Notes: generated by a model from the letters alone, not told the origin. A stretch of DNA of 64,000 bases from Butyrivibrio sp. AE3009 (GCF_000420845.1 NZ_ATVS01000015.1:1-64000), one strand, 5' to 3'. Positions 26,065-34,232 are shown, numbered from the stretch's first letter. Program-made: numbers and translations.

Positions 26065-27642
26065 ATGGATGGGTATTTTCAGCTTGTTATCACTCCAAAA
26101 GGTACTGGATTAAGGGTTTATGCTCCAACTGATGGAGGTGAACCCTTAAATGTTAATGATGTCCGGGACTATTTGGACGACAGAAAAATTCAACATGACG
26201 TTGTTATTGTAAATGAAGCTGTGACGAAGGCCGACGGAGAAGTATACATTTTTTCTGAAGCGCAGATTTTGCCTGAAAGAGAAGCTGTAAAATTCGACGT
26301 TTCCAAGGACCGTATGACTGTTACGGCCTTTTTTTATCCTCCTTCTGAAGGCGCAGAGCTTATGCAGGAAAAAGAGATTTATGACAGTCTTGCCTACAGG
26401 AAGATAACTTTTGGAATACAAAATGATGCAATTCATGGTTTCTTTGAGAGAAGGAGGTACTGCACAGAGATAGTTGTTGCCAAGGGAAAACCTGTAAAGG
26501 AAGGCCGCGACGGGGAAGTGGAATACCACTTTAACAAAAGTCTTAGACCAAAGCCAACTCTTAAGCCCGATGGGAGCGTTGATTATTTTAATCTGAATAT
26601 TATCAATAATGTACAGGAAGGGCAGCTTCTTGCCACATATCATCCTGAAGTACAGGGCGAACCGGGAACCAATGTATATGGAGAGACTGTTAAGCCAAGA
26701 CCTGTCAAACCTTCAATGATCAAGTTCGGCAAGAACACTACGCTGTCAGAGGATAAGACCACGCTTACGGCAGCGAAATCCGGTCACGTAACGATTAAAG
26801 AAGGAAAGATTACTGTTTCTGACGTACTGGTGGTTGAAAATGTCGACGTTAAAACAGGCAATATAGACTGCGAGGGAAGCGTTGAAGTAAAAGGCGTTGT
26901 TGCCTCCAATTTCAGTGTGAAAGCCGGAGGAAATGTTATCGTTAAGGGTATTGTGGAAGGTGCCACAATAGAAGCAGGAAACGACGTAATACTGGAAGTT
27001 GGTGCTAAAGCCGGAGGAAATATCATCGCCGGCGGTAACGTCATCGCCAAGTTTATTGAGAATGCAAAGATTACTGCCAAAGGCGGAGTAACATGCGAGT
27101 GCATACTACATTCACAGGTTATATCCGGAACCGAAGTTAACGTAACAGGTAAAAGAGGTTTCATCGCCGGCGGTAAGGTTATAGCTGCGGAAAAGATAGA
27201 AGCCAAGGTTCTGGGATCAGAAATGGGCACAAATACAATAGTCGAAGTAGGTGCAGATCCTCAGGTTAAACTAAGACTAAAAGAAATACAGAAGTCCATG
27301 GCTGAGGCAGGTAAGCAAATTGAAGCGATGAGACCTACGTTGGATGGTTTTGGCAAACTACTCAAGGCAGGTGCCAAACTTACTCCTGATCAAATTGCAA
27401 ACGTAAAAAAGCTTATGGAGCTCGATAAGGCTCTTAAAGCCAAAATGGAATCTGAAGGAGAAGAATACGGCGTCTTAATGGAAAAACTTCAGGAACAGAA
27501 AGAGGCTGAAGTACTGGTTGAAGGCATTGCTTACCCGGGGGTTACGGTCAATATTGGTGAGCTTTCTATGATAGTCAAAAAAGAAGCACAACATACGCGA
27601 TTTGTTGTTGATAAAGGGGATGTACGTTTGGCGCCTTTTTGA
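26065..27642 (+). CDS. fapA: FapA family protein (DUF342)
   Basis: A 525-residue protein of the FapA/DUF342 family. An N-terminal domain (1-170) is followed by a repetitive beta-helix (about 225-385) rich in G-G-N-V-I-x-K/A and 'V.G.I..G..I.AG.D' units, then a coiled-coil segment (about 405-490). FapA proteins are linked to flagellar assembly or polar localisation in some bacteria; the biochemical role is not established. It follows the sigma factor by 18 nt with RBS AAGGAG. Confidence 0.85.
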   Translation: MDGYFQLVITPKGTGLRVYAPTDGGEPLNVNDVRDYLDDRKIQHDVVIVNEAVTKADGEVYIFSEAQILPEREAVKFDVSKDRMTVTAFFYPPSEGAELMQEKEIYDSLAYRKITFGIQNDAIHGFFERRRYCTEIVVAKGKPVKEGRDGEVEYHFNKSLRPKPTLKPDGSVDYFNLNIINNVQEGQLLATYHPEVQGEPGTNVYGETVKPRPVKPSMIKFGKNTTLSEDKTTLTAAKSGHVTIKEGKITVSDVLVVENVDVKTGNIDCEGSVEVKGVVASNFSVKAGGNVIVKGIVEGATIEAGNDVILEVGAKAGGNIIAGGNVIAKFIENAKITAKGGVTCECILHSQVISGTEVNVTGKRGFIAGGKVIAAEKIEAKVLGSEMGTNTIVEVGADPQVKLRLKEIQKSMAEAGKQIEAMRPTLDGFGKLLKAGAKLTPDQIANVKKLMELDKALKAKMESEGEEYGVLMEKLQEQKEAEVLVEGIAYPGVTVNIGELSMIVKKEAQHTRFVVDKGDVRLAPF

Positions 27643-27653
27643 TATAATTAAGG

Positions 27654-27702
27654 TGACAAAAAGCTTGCATTACGTGTATGGGGATACATAAAGCTTTTGT
27701 CA
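27654..27702. repeat. Inverted repeat between fapA and the next gene
   Basis: TGACAAAAAGCTT (27654-27666) pairs with AAGCTTTTGTCA (27691-27702), apart from one bulged A. Inside, GTGTAT and ATACAT can pair around GGGG. No T-run follows, so it looks like an RNA processing or stability structure rather than a terminator. Confidence 0.6.
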
Positions 27703-27736
27703 TTACAGGTATGAACAGCAATGAGAGGAGGTAGTC

Positions 27737-28129
27737 ATGTCTATTAATAGAATTGACTTCGGTGTTATTGCTGCCTCAAGTGAAGTGTCCACGATCAAGG
27801 CTGCCGAGGATGCAAGACCGTTAATTAATCAACAGAATTTCCAGACCCAGTTCAATGAAGAGGTTGACAACCAGAGGAATCAGGTCAATCAGAAGGATGA
27901 CGTAGGGCAGGGCGAGCTTCATTCTGATGCCCAGGAAAAGGGAAGCAATGAGTATATGGGCGACGGTGGTCAGAATCGCAGGGGTTCACGAGGCGGAGAA
28001 GAGAAAAATGCAATTTTGGAAAAGCAGCTTTCTCTTGAGAAAATGGAGAAAATATCAAGCGGTATGTTAGACAAACACGGAAAACCTGTCGATCTTAGTA
28101 TTTCCTCTGGATTTGATTTGAAGATTTAG
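27737..28129 (+). CDS. Uncharacterised hydrophilic protein downstream of fapA
   Basis: A 130-residue, soluble, Gln/Asn/Glu-rich protein with no transmembrane segment or known motif. The N-terminus (MSINRIDFGVIAASSEVSTIKAAED) and the C-terminus (LEKQLSLEKMEKISSGMLDKHGKPVDLSIS) look ordered, and the middle (60-95) looks disordered. AGGAGG (27726-27731) gives it a strong start. It sits between fapA and the SwrB-like gene, so a motility-associated accessory role is possible but unproven. Confidence 0.7.
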   Translation: MSINRIDFGVIAASSEVSTIKAAEDARPLINQQNFQTQFNEEVDNQRNQVNQKDDVGQGELHSDAQEKGSNEYMGDGGQNRRGSRGGEEKNAILEKQLSLEKMEKISSGMLDKHGKPVDLSISSGFDLKI

Positions 28130-28146
28130 TATAAATATATTATAAT
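28118..28146 (+). promoter_or_regulatory. Predicted sigma-A promoter of the DUF6115/MltG-like pair
   Basis: TTGAAG (28118-28123), exactly 17 nt, TATAAT (28141-28146). It overlaps the 3' end of the preceding gene. A perfect palindrome begins about 5 nt after the expected start point. Confidence 0.65.
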
Positions 28147-28157
28147 TTAGTTATACT

Positions 28158-28177
28158 GCATACAATATATTGTATGC
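28158..28177. promoter_or_regulatory. Perfect 20-bp palindrome downstream of the predicted promoter
   Basis: GCATACAA-TATA-TTGTATGC spans 28158-28177. Seven nt later comes a run of seven T (28185-28191). It could be an operator at the transcription start, or with the T-run an imperfect attenuator or terminator. The gap between stem and T-run argues for the first. Confidence 0.55.
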
Positions 28178-28211
28178 GCGTGCGTTTTTTTGTGGGGTAT
28201 TGGGCGGAGAT

Positions 28212-29339
28212 ATGATTAGCATTACGGAGATTGTACTTATTGTTGCGGGATTCGCAGCAATTATACTGGGCTACCTTCTTCCGGCCAGCAAAGAACTGGA
28301 CGAAGAAGATAAGCTGCTCATGGAGAGGGAGATCCGTGAGCTTGTTCGGCGTGAAGTGGAGGATCAGAAGGAGACCATTGAGAACATGGTTGATGACACT
28401 GTTGATCATTCACTTGACAGAACTGAGCGCGCCATGGAGCGCATTTCCAACGAAAAACTTTCTGCGATCGGAGAATATTCCGATACTGTCATAAACGATA
28501 TTCACAAAAATCATGATGAAGTAATGTTCATGTACGATATGCTTAATGATAAGCATAAGAATCTCACCTCAGTTGTCTCTGAGGTTACCAAGCGTGCAGA
28601 TGAAGCTAAACAGGCTGTTCTCGATGCCGAAGCAACGGCAAGAGATGCCAAACAGGAAGCAGCCGCAATAAGAGCAGCAAAAGAAGAAAATGTCAGAGCA
28701 ATCTTTCTTGATACTGAGGAGGATAAGCTCAGCGGAATTCATATTCCATATAAAGAAAAGCCTGTATCAGGACTTCAGAGACTTGCGGAAGCGGGTCAAC
28801 AAAATCTCCAGATAGAGCAAACTCCTGTCAGCGGACCTGAGCCCATCAGAACTCAGCAGGCTGCACAAATTGAAGCAGCAATTGCTGCAAGCGCCAGAGC
28901 TGAGAGTAACAGCGCAGAACCTTCCTTTGAACCATTGCAGCCCGACAAGATCGAAGTACCACAGGCTCCACTTGCCATAGAGAGCGGATATGTTGATGAG
29001 AGCAATCTTAAGGAGCTCAAGGAACTGAGTCAGATTAGGTCAGAAGTTGTTAACACTGATAAGAACAACAATCTTCATGTAATAGGCAATACTTCCAAGG
29101 AAGTTGTAGTGCCGTCTCAGGCCAAGGTTGTTTCAATAAACGATGCGCCCAGACGTGAGAACCCCGACAGGAATATGCAGGAATTAACTGCCAATGATCC
29201 AATATCTCAGAACAGGCAGATCATAGAGATGCACAAAGCCGGCAAGTCCAATATGGTAATAGCCAGAGAACTTGGGCTTGGAATAGGTGAAGTTAAGCTA
29301 GTAATAGATCTTTCCAATAAACACAGAAAGGTAAAATGA
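28212..29339 (+). CDS. Membrane-anchored coiled-coil protein (DUF6115), SwrB-like by position
   Basis: A 375-residue protein. It has an N-terminal transmembrane helix (about 3-23), a long charged helical/coiled-coil region (about 27-155), a low-complexity Ala/Gln/Pro region, and a C-terminal helix-turn-helix-like segment (about 335-370: IIEMHKAGKSNMVIARELGLGIGEVKL). I read it as the DUF6115 family. In Bacillus subtilis the gene between sigD and rpsB is swrB, which also encodes a single-pass coiled-coil protein that helps flagellar assembly; placing this protein as its counterpart is inference. An upstream in-frame start exists at 28170, but ATG 28212 follows GGCGGAG and begins right at the transmembrane helix. 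Confidence 0.75.
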   Translation: MISITEIVLIVAGFAAIILGYLLPASKELDEEDKLLMEREIRELVRREVEDQKETIENMVDDTVDHSLDRTERAMERISNEKLSAIGEYSDTVINDIHKNHDEVMFMYDMLNDKHKNLTSVVSEVTKRADEAKQAVLDAEATARDAKQEAAAIRAAKEENVRAIFLDTEEDKLSGIHIPYKEKPVSGLQRLAEAGQQNLQIEQTPVSGPEPIRTQQAAQIEAAIAASARAESNSAEPSFEPLQPDKIEVPQAPLAIESGYVDESNLKELKELSQIRSEVVNTDKNNNLHVIGNTSKEVVVPSQAKVVSINDAPRRENPDRNMQELTANDPISQNRQIIEMHKAGKSNMVIARELGLGIGEVKLVIDLSNKHRKVK

Positions 29340-29343
29340 CCAG

Positions 29344-30216
29344 ATGAAACTCAAGTATTACCTTCGCGGAATGGGCATCGGAGTAATTCTTACCGCGATT
29401 GTTATGGGCTTCGCCCTGGGAGGCCGTAAGAAAACAATCAGCGATGCTGAAGTCATAGAGAGAGCCAAGACTCTCGGTATGGTTGAGGCGGGAACAGGGG
29501 TTTTGTCACAATATTCCAGCCAGGAACAGGAGGATGACAATAATGAGACTACATCCGATTCGTCACTGGGTGAAACAGGAGAAAAGATACCTGAAGAAAA
29601 CAACCAAGGGGTCGCTTCGACAGATCAATCAATTTCGGACCTTTTTGAGAAAACGCCGGAAGGAGAAAATCAGAAAGCAGAAGTTGCTGGAACTTCTAAA
29701 CAGGACTCTGACGAAGTGGCAAGTTCAGATACTAAAACGGATAAGTCAGCAGAAGGAAAAAATGAAGCAGACGTAAAAACAGAGAATAAGACTGAAGCAG
29801 ATAAATCAGATAAAAAGTCTGATACTGATAAAGCAAACAAAGATGTGGCCAAGACTGATGAATCATACAATACCAACGAAAATTCTTCATCTGAGACACA
29901 GCAGTCTGATGCTAATAAGCAGGAGGAAGCTACTACTCAGGTTGCCATGACTGAGAGCGAAATAACGGAGAATGATACTCCTGTTACCACCGATGGCTTT
30001 AAGACTTCCGAAACAAAAACGGTATCGATTCCCGGTGGTATGAGCAGCGATTCTGTTGCTGCCATTCTATATAAAGAAGGCATCATTGATAATGCTACCA
30101 ATTTCAATCGTTACCTGATAGAGCATAACAAGGACAGATATATAAGAAGCGGGGCAAAGACAATTCCGGCAGGATCTGATTATGAGCAGATTGCTAATAT
30201 CATATGTAGAGGATAA
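29344..30216 (+). CDS. Membrane-anchored protein with orphan MltG/YceG-like domain
   Basis: A 290-residue protein. It has one N-terminal transmembrane helix (about 8-27), a long Ser/Thr/Glu/Asp/Lys-rich low-complexity linker (about 50-215) and a small C-terminal domain (about 225-290: VSIPGGMSSDSVAAILYKEGIIDNATNFNRYLIE). The last part resembles the LysM-like N-terminal subdomain of MltG endolytic transglycosylases. The catalytic transglycosylase domain is absent, so it probably binds rather than cuts peptidoglycan. It starts 4 nt after the preceding gene and is its likely functional partner. Confidence 0.7.
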   Translation: MKLKYYLRGMGIGVILTAIVMGFALGGRKKTISDAEVIERAKTLGMVEAGTGVLSQYSSQEQEDDNNETTSDSSLGETGEKIPEENNQGVASTDQSISDLFEKTPEGENQKAEVAGTSKQDSDEVASSDTKTDKSAEGKNEADVKTENKTEADKSDKKSDTDKANKDVAKTDESYNTNENSSSETQQSDANKQEEATTQVAMTESEITENDTPVTTDGFKTSETKTVSIPGGMSSDSVAAILYKEGIIDNATNFNRYLIEHNKDRYIRSGAKTIPAGSDYEQIANIICRG

Positions 30217-30222
30217 TTTACC

Positions 30223-30320
30223 GGATGAGTTTTTATACCAATGGGGACGGTTCTGTTTGGTAAAGTTTTTCAAAAAACTATACCAAACAGAACCGTCCCC
30301 ATTGGTATAAAAACTCATCC
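30223..30320. repeat. REP-like long hairpin element, copy 1 (core TGGGGACGGTTCT)
   Basis: Perfect 40-bp arms (30223-30262 and 30281-30320); after one mismatch a further 7 bp pair inside, leaving almost no loop. Each arm carries the core TGGGGACGGTTCT, itself flanked by a short inverted pair (TACCAA ... TTGGTA). It lies between the MltG-like gene and the rpsB promoter. There is no terminal T-run and no transposase gene nearby. The core and architecture recur at 47475-47559. Confidence 0.9.
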
Positions 30321-30360
30321 AATTACTCGGTTATTCTAAAAATCTTGTTTGATTCCCCTC

Positions 30361-30389
30361 TTGAAATATTAAAAACTGTATGCTATAGT
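30361..30389 (+). promoter_or_regulatory. Sigma-A promoter of rpsB-tsf
   Basis: TTGAAA (30361-30366), 17 nt, TATAGT (30384-30389) preceded by TGC, an extended -10. The expected start is near 30396, giving a leader of about 190 nt. Confidence 0.8.
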
Positions 30390-30395
30390 AAAAAA

Positions 30396-30584
30396 GCTGT
30401 GGACTTATGGGTGAATTATGCCCTGAAGAAACAGCGGAAACAAATAAACACGTGCATTCAGACTCATTCCGGTGTCGGATATGATATCCGATCAGTTTGA
30501 GAGCCTTGCATTACGGAAGACGCGCCGCGGTGCGATATGGGGCTTAGGATTGTACGGAAGAACAAACCAAATGGAGGTAATATC
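30396..30584 (+). promoter_or_regulatory. Long 5' leader of rpsB, possible autoregulatory RNA
   Basis: About 190 nt of transcribed leader with no gene. It holds a hairpin TCGGAT(30475-30480)/ATCCGA(30486-30491), a GC-rich stretch near 30518-30536 and a possible 25-codon reading frame from ATG 30407 without a good RBS. Ribosomal protein operons often have feedback leaders; I do not recognise this one as a known class. Confidence 0.4.
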
Positions 30585-31352
30585 ATGAGCGTTGTATCAA
30601 TGAAACAGTTACTTGAGGCAGGTGTACACTTCGGACACCAGACAAGAAGATGGAACCCTAAAATGGCTCCTTACATCTTCACAGAAAGAAACGGAATCCA
30701 CATCATCGACCTTCAGAAGTCAGTTGTTAAGGTTGACGAGGCTTACAAGGCAGTATTCGAGATTGCACAGCAGGGTGGAACAATCCTTTTCGTTGGAACA
30801 AAGAAGCAGGCTCAGGACGCAGTTAAGACTGAGGCAGAGCGTTGCGGAATGTACTATGTAAACGAGAGATGGCTTGGCGGTATGCTTACAAACTTCAAGA
30901 CCATCCAGTCAAGAATCGCAAGAATGAAGGCTATTGAGAAGATGCAGGAAGATGGAACATTTGATGTTCTTCCTAAGAAGGAAGTAGCTCAGCTTAAGAA
31001 GGAGCTTTCCAAGCTTCAGGCTAACCTTGGCGGAATCAGAGATATGAAGAGAATCCCTGACGCTATCTTCGTAGTAGATCCTAAGAAGGAGAGAATCTGC
31101 ATCCAGGAGGCAGAGTCACTTGGCATCACACTTATCGGTATCGGCGATACAAACTGCGATCCCGAGGAGCTTGATTTCATCATCCCCGGTAATGATGACG
31201 CTATCAGAGCCGTTAAGCTTATCGTTGGTAAGATGGCTGACGCTGTAATCGAGGCTAATCAGGGTGCTGAGGCTGATACAGCAGCTGACTATGTTGCAGC
31301 TGACGCTGAGACAGAGGCTTCTGATATCGAGGAAGTTGTAGCAGCTGAGTAA
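30585..31352 (+). CDS. rpsB: 30S ribosomal protein S2
   Basis: A 255-residue S2 ([78 protein letters not shown]). The C-terminal 35 residues form an acidic Ala/Glu/Asp tail. A longer frame from 30537 exists, but ATGGAGG (30571-30577) precedes ATG 30585. Codon use is strongly biased, as in highly expressed genes. It heads rpsB-tsf. Confidence 0.97.
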   Translation: MSVVSMKQLLEAGVHFGHQTRRWNPKMAPYIFTERNGIHIIDLQKSVVKVDEAYKAVFEIAQQGGTILFVGTKKQAQDAVKTEAERCGMYYVNERWLGGMLTNFKTIQSRIARMKAIEKMQEDGTFDVLPKKEVAQLKKELSKLQANLGGIRDMKRIPDAIFVVDPKKERICIQEAESLGITLIGIGDTNCDPEELDFIIPGNDDAIRAVKLIVGKMADAVIEANQGAEADTAADYVAADAETEASDIEEVVAAE

Positions 31353-31374
31353 TTGAATGATAAATGGATTCAAA

Positions 31375-31507
31375 GTCGAATACATCAATGCTTGCATTAA
31401 GATGTATTCGACCTTGAAGACTTAACAAGCATGAGAAAATAGATATACGAAGAATGAGTATATCTATTTTAGAATGTTTGTAGAATTGCGAAGCAATGGA
31501 GCAATTC
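31375..31507 (+). ncRNA. Structured rpsB-tsf intergenic region (three hairpins)
   Basis: Three strong stems follow each other: a 12-bp stem (31375-31386 with 31401-31412, extendable through 5 more outer pairs and an inner AATG/CATT), a 13-bp stem (31436-31448 with 31458-31470) and a 7-bp stem (31483-31489 with 31501-31507). The third competes with a smaller ATTGC/GCAAT hairpin at 31485-31497. No T-run follows, so read-through to tsf is expected. They may set mRNA stability or differential expression. Confidence 0.55.
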
Positions 31508-31541
31508 GTTATATTTAAAACATAATATGGAGGAAAAATAA

Positions 31542-32495
31542 ATGGCTATCACAGCAGCAATGGTTAAAGAGTTACGTGAGTCTACCGGCGCAGGTATGAT
31601 GGAGTGCAAAAAGGCTCTTACAGAGACTAACGGAGATATGGACGCAGCAGTAGAATACCTTAGAAAGAACGGTATCATGAAGGCTGAGAAGAAAGCCAGC
31701 AGAATCGCAGCTGAGGGTCTTACAAGAGTAGCTGTTAAGGATGATCAGACAGCAGCAGTTGTTGAGGTTAACTCAGAGACTGACTTCGTTGCTCAGAACG
31801 AGAAGTTCCAGGCATTCGTAGAGGCAGTTGCTACTCAGGCTGTTAATTCAGATGCAGCTGATCTTGACGCATTCATGGCTGAGAAGTGGAATCTTGATGA
31901 GTCCAAGACAGTTAACGAAGCTCTTATCGAGATCACAGCAGTTATCTCAGAGAAGCTTTCTATCAGACGTTTCGAGAAGGTTGTTGCTTCTAACGGTGTT
32001 GTAGTTCCTTATACACACGGTGGCGGAAGAATCTCAGTTATCGTAGAGGCTGAGACAGATGTTGTTAACGATGACATCAAGAACGCAGTTAAGAACGTAG
32101 CTATGCAGGTTGCAGCTCTTAATCCTAAGTTCGTTTCTTCAGAGGACATCTCTGAGGAGTACAGAAACCACGAGAAGGAGATCCTTCTTGCTCAGGCTAT
32201 GAAGGAGAACGAGGAGCTTCCCGAGGGCAAGAGAAAGCCTCAGGAGATCATCGAGAAGATGCTTGTTGGACGTCTTAACAAGGAGTTCAAGGAGATCTGC
32301 CTTAACGAGCAGGTTTATGTAAAGGCTGAGGATGGCAAGCAGACTGTTAGCCAGTACCTTGCACAGGTTGGTAAGGCTAACTCAACTAACCTCAAGATCA
32401 AGAGATTCGTTCGTTTCGAGACCGGCGAAGGTATCGAGAAGAAGAACGAGAACTTTGCTGAGGAAGTAGCTAAGCAGGCTGCAGGTCTTAACTAA
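31542..32495 (+). CDS. tsf: Translation elongation factor Ts
   Basis: A 317-residue EF-Ts: an N-terminal UBA-like helical module (VKELRESTGAGMMECKKALTETNGDMDAAVEYLRKNG), the TDFVAQN motif that contacts EF-Tu, and dimerisation/C-terminal modules. RBS ATGGAGG. It follows rpsB and is closed by a strong terminator. Confidence 0.97.
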   Translation: MAITAAMVKELRESTGAGMMECKKALTETNGDMDAAVEYLRKNGIMKAEKKASRIAAEGLTRVAVKDDQTAAVVEVNSETDFVAQNEKFQAFVEAVATQAVNSDAADLDAFMAEKWNLDESKTVNEALIEITAVISEKLSIRRFEKVVASNGVVVPYTHGGGRISVIVEAETDVVNDDIKNAVKNVAMQVAALNPKFVSSEDISEEYRNHEKEILLAQAMKENEELPEGKRKPQEIIEKMLVGRLNKEFKEICLNEQVYVKAEDGKQTVSQYLAQVGKANSTNLKIKRFVRFETGEGIEKKNENFAEEVAKQAAGLN

Positions 32496-32526
32496 TTCAG
32501 CGAAGACTCAATAATATGATTTTTGA

Positions 32527-32557
32527 GACCGGGTTCTTTAAAGAGCCCGGTCTTTTT
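32527..32557 (+). terminator. Rho-independent terminator of rpsB-tsf
   Basis: GACCGGG (32527-32533) pairs with CCCGGTC (32546-32552), with further TTCTTT/AAAGAG pairing including a G-U, followed by TTTTT (32553-32557). Confidence 0.92.
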
Positions 32558-32613
32558 AAATGAAAATGCAGTCAAAGACTGTATTTCGTCAGATTTTAAG
32601 CGGATTTTTTGTG

Positions 32614-32642
32614 TTTAAATTTGATGTTAAATGGCATATAAT
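32614..32642 (+). promoter_or_regulatory. Predicted sigma-A promoter of minCDE
   Basis: TTTAAA (32614-32619), 17 nt, TATAAT (32637-32642), 40 nt before the minC start and after the tsf terminator. Confidence 0.6.
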
Positions 32643-32681
32643 TGATGGGTATGAATTTTTTAAAAGGTTGGGTGACCATCA

Positions 32682-33428
32682 TTGAATCAGAAAGTTACTA
32701 TTAAAGGTACCAAATCAGGCATCATCCTGGTTCTGGATGATAAATATCCCTTTGAATTGTTACAAAAAGAAATAGCAGACAAATTCAAAGAAGCGGCAGC
32801 CTTCTTTGGTAAGAGCAGTATGGGTCTTGTTATCAGAGGAAGAGATCTGGATGACGAGCAGGAAACAAGAGTCGTTGAGATAATTGAAGAGAATTCTGAG
32901 CTTACAATTTCCTGCATTATCAATGAGGAATCTGAGATTGATCAGTTTATGGCTGAAGCAATCCTTCGCCGCACTTTGCAGAATCCGGAAGCCGAGAAGC
33001 AGGAGGAAGCATCGGAGTTTACACAAGTTGATCCATCCAATGCACGAATCATCAAGGGTAATCTACGATCCGGACAGGACATTTCCTGCAAGGAGAGCGT
33101 TATTGTTCTTGGAGATGTTAAGCCCGGCGCCAGCGTGACTTCCTATGGCAGCATTTTTATACTTGGTGAGCTTCGTGGCAACGCTTTTGCTGGTGCTGAT
33201 GGTGACAGGGACTCTGTTGTTATGGCATTGAAGCTCAATCCTCTGCAGGTAAGAATAGCAGATGCCATTGCTATTTCACCTGATGCAGAGAAAGGTCCCA
33301 AGCTTAAGCTTCGCAGGAAGAAACTAATGAACAGTGTTGATGAACCTGAAGTAGCTTATATTGAGAATGGACATATTATTAAGACAGGCTATGGCCATCA
33401 GTTTTTAAGATCTTTTTACAGGATCTGA
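32682..33428 (+). CDS. minC: Septum site-determining protein MinC
   Basis: A 248-residue division inhibitor that blocks FtsZ assembly away from midcell. The N-terminal domain (1-105) is followed by a C-terminal beta-helix dimerisation and MinD-binding domain (about 118-220: NLRSGQDISCKESVIVLGDVKPGASVTSYGSIFILGELRGNAFAG). It starts at TTG 32682 (L/M-N-Q-K-V-T-I-K-G) with a weak upstream AGGTTGGG. It forms minC-minD-minE with the next two genes. Confidence 0.9.
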   Translation: MNQKVTIKGTKSGIILVLDDKYPFELLQKEIADKFKEAAAFFGKSSMGLVIRGRDLDDEQETRVVEIIEENSELTISCIINEESEIDQFMAEAILRRTLQNPEAEKQEEASEFTQVDPSNARIIKGNLRSGQDISCKESVIVLGDVKPGASVTSYGSIFILGELRGNAFAGADGDRDSVVMALKLNPLQVRIADAIAISPDAEKGPKLKLRRKKLMNSVDEPEVAYIENGHIIKTGYGHQFLRSFYRI

Positions 33429-33452
33429 TAATCTAAGTTTTGGAGGAAACAT

Positions 33453-34232
33453 ATGGGAGAAGTTATTGTAATCACATCCGGAAAGGGAGGCGTAGGTAAG
33501 ACCACCACAACAGCTAATGTGGGTACCGGCCTTGCCAAGCTCAATAAGAAAGTAGTCCTCATTGATACTGATATAGGACTCAGAAACCTCGACGTAGTAA
33601 TGGGACTGGAGAACAGGATCGTTTATACTCTGGTTGATGTAATCGAGAAAAACTGCAAGCTTAAGCAGGCACTTATCAGGGACAAGAAATATGAGAATCT
33701 TTTCCTTCTTCCTGCAGCTCAGACAAGAGATAAGACCTCTGTAACACCTGAGCAGATGAAGGAGCTTACTGATGAGCTCAAGAAGGAATATGACTATATT
33801 ATTCTTGATTGCCCCGCAGGAATTGAGCAGGGATTCAAGAATGCCATTGCCGGAGCAGACAGAGCACTCGTTGTGACAACTCCGGAAGTATCTGCAGTTC
33901 GCGACGCAGACAGAATTATAGGCCTTCTGGAAGCAAATGAGATCAAGAAGACACATCTTATCGTTAACAGACTTCGTCCTGATATGATAAGGAGAGGTGA
34001 CATGATGTCAGCTGAGGATGTTATAGATATTCTTGCAGTAGACCTCATTGGACAGGTTCCGGATGATGAGAATATCGTAATCGCCACCAATAACGGTGAG
34101 CCTCTTGTAGGTGACAATTCTCTTGCAGGACAGGCTTACATGAATATCTGCAGAAGAGTAATCGGAGAGTCTGTTCCTTTCCTTGATCTTGAGGCAAGAA
34201 AAGGGCTTTTCTCCTGGTTTAAGAAAAGATAA
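33453..34232 (+). CDS. minD: Septum site-determining ATPase MinD
   Basis: A 259-residue ATPase with deviant Walker A (ITSGKGGVGKTTTTANVG), IDTDIGLRNLD, and Walker B YIILDCPAGIE. The C-terminus (LEARKGLFSWFKKR) is the basic amphipathic membrane-targeting helix. It recruits MinC to the membrane and is displaced by MinE. RBS TTGGAGG. Confidence 0.96.
   Translation: MGEVIVITSGKGGVGKTTTTANVGTGLAKLNKKVVLIDTDIGLRNLDVVMGLENRIVYTLVDVIEKNCKLKQALIRDKKYENLFLLPAAQTRDKTSVTPEQMKELTDELKKEYDYIILDCPAGIEQGFKNAIAGADRALVVTTPEVSAVRDADRIIGLLEANEIKKTHLIVNRLRPDMIRRGDMMSAEDVIDILAVDLIGQVPDDENIVIATNNGEPLVGDNSLAGQAYMNICRRVIGESVPFLDLEARKGLFSWFKKR

Noticed and set aside
25254-28211. Sigma-28 type promoters (TAAA-N15-GCCGATAA) inside the motility block
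   Set aside because: No convincing match was found; the promoters seen look like sigma-A type.
30223-30320. The long hairpin as a transcription terminator
   Set aside because: No T-run follows either arm, and the perfect 40-bp stem and repeated core point to a repeat element. A polar effect on transcription is still possible.
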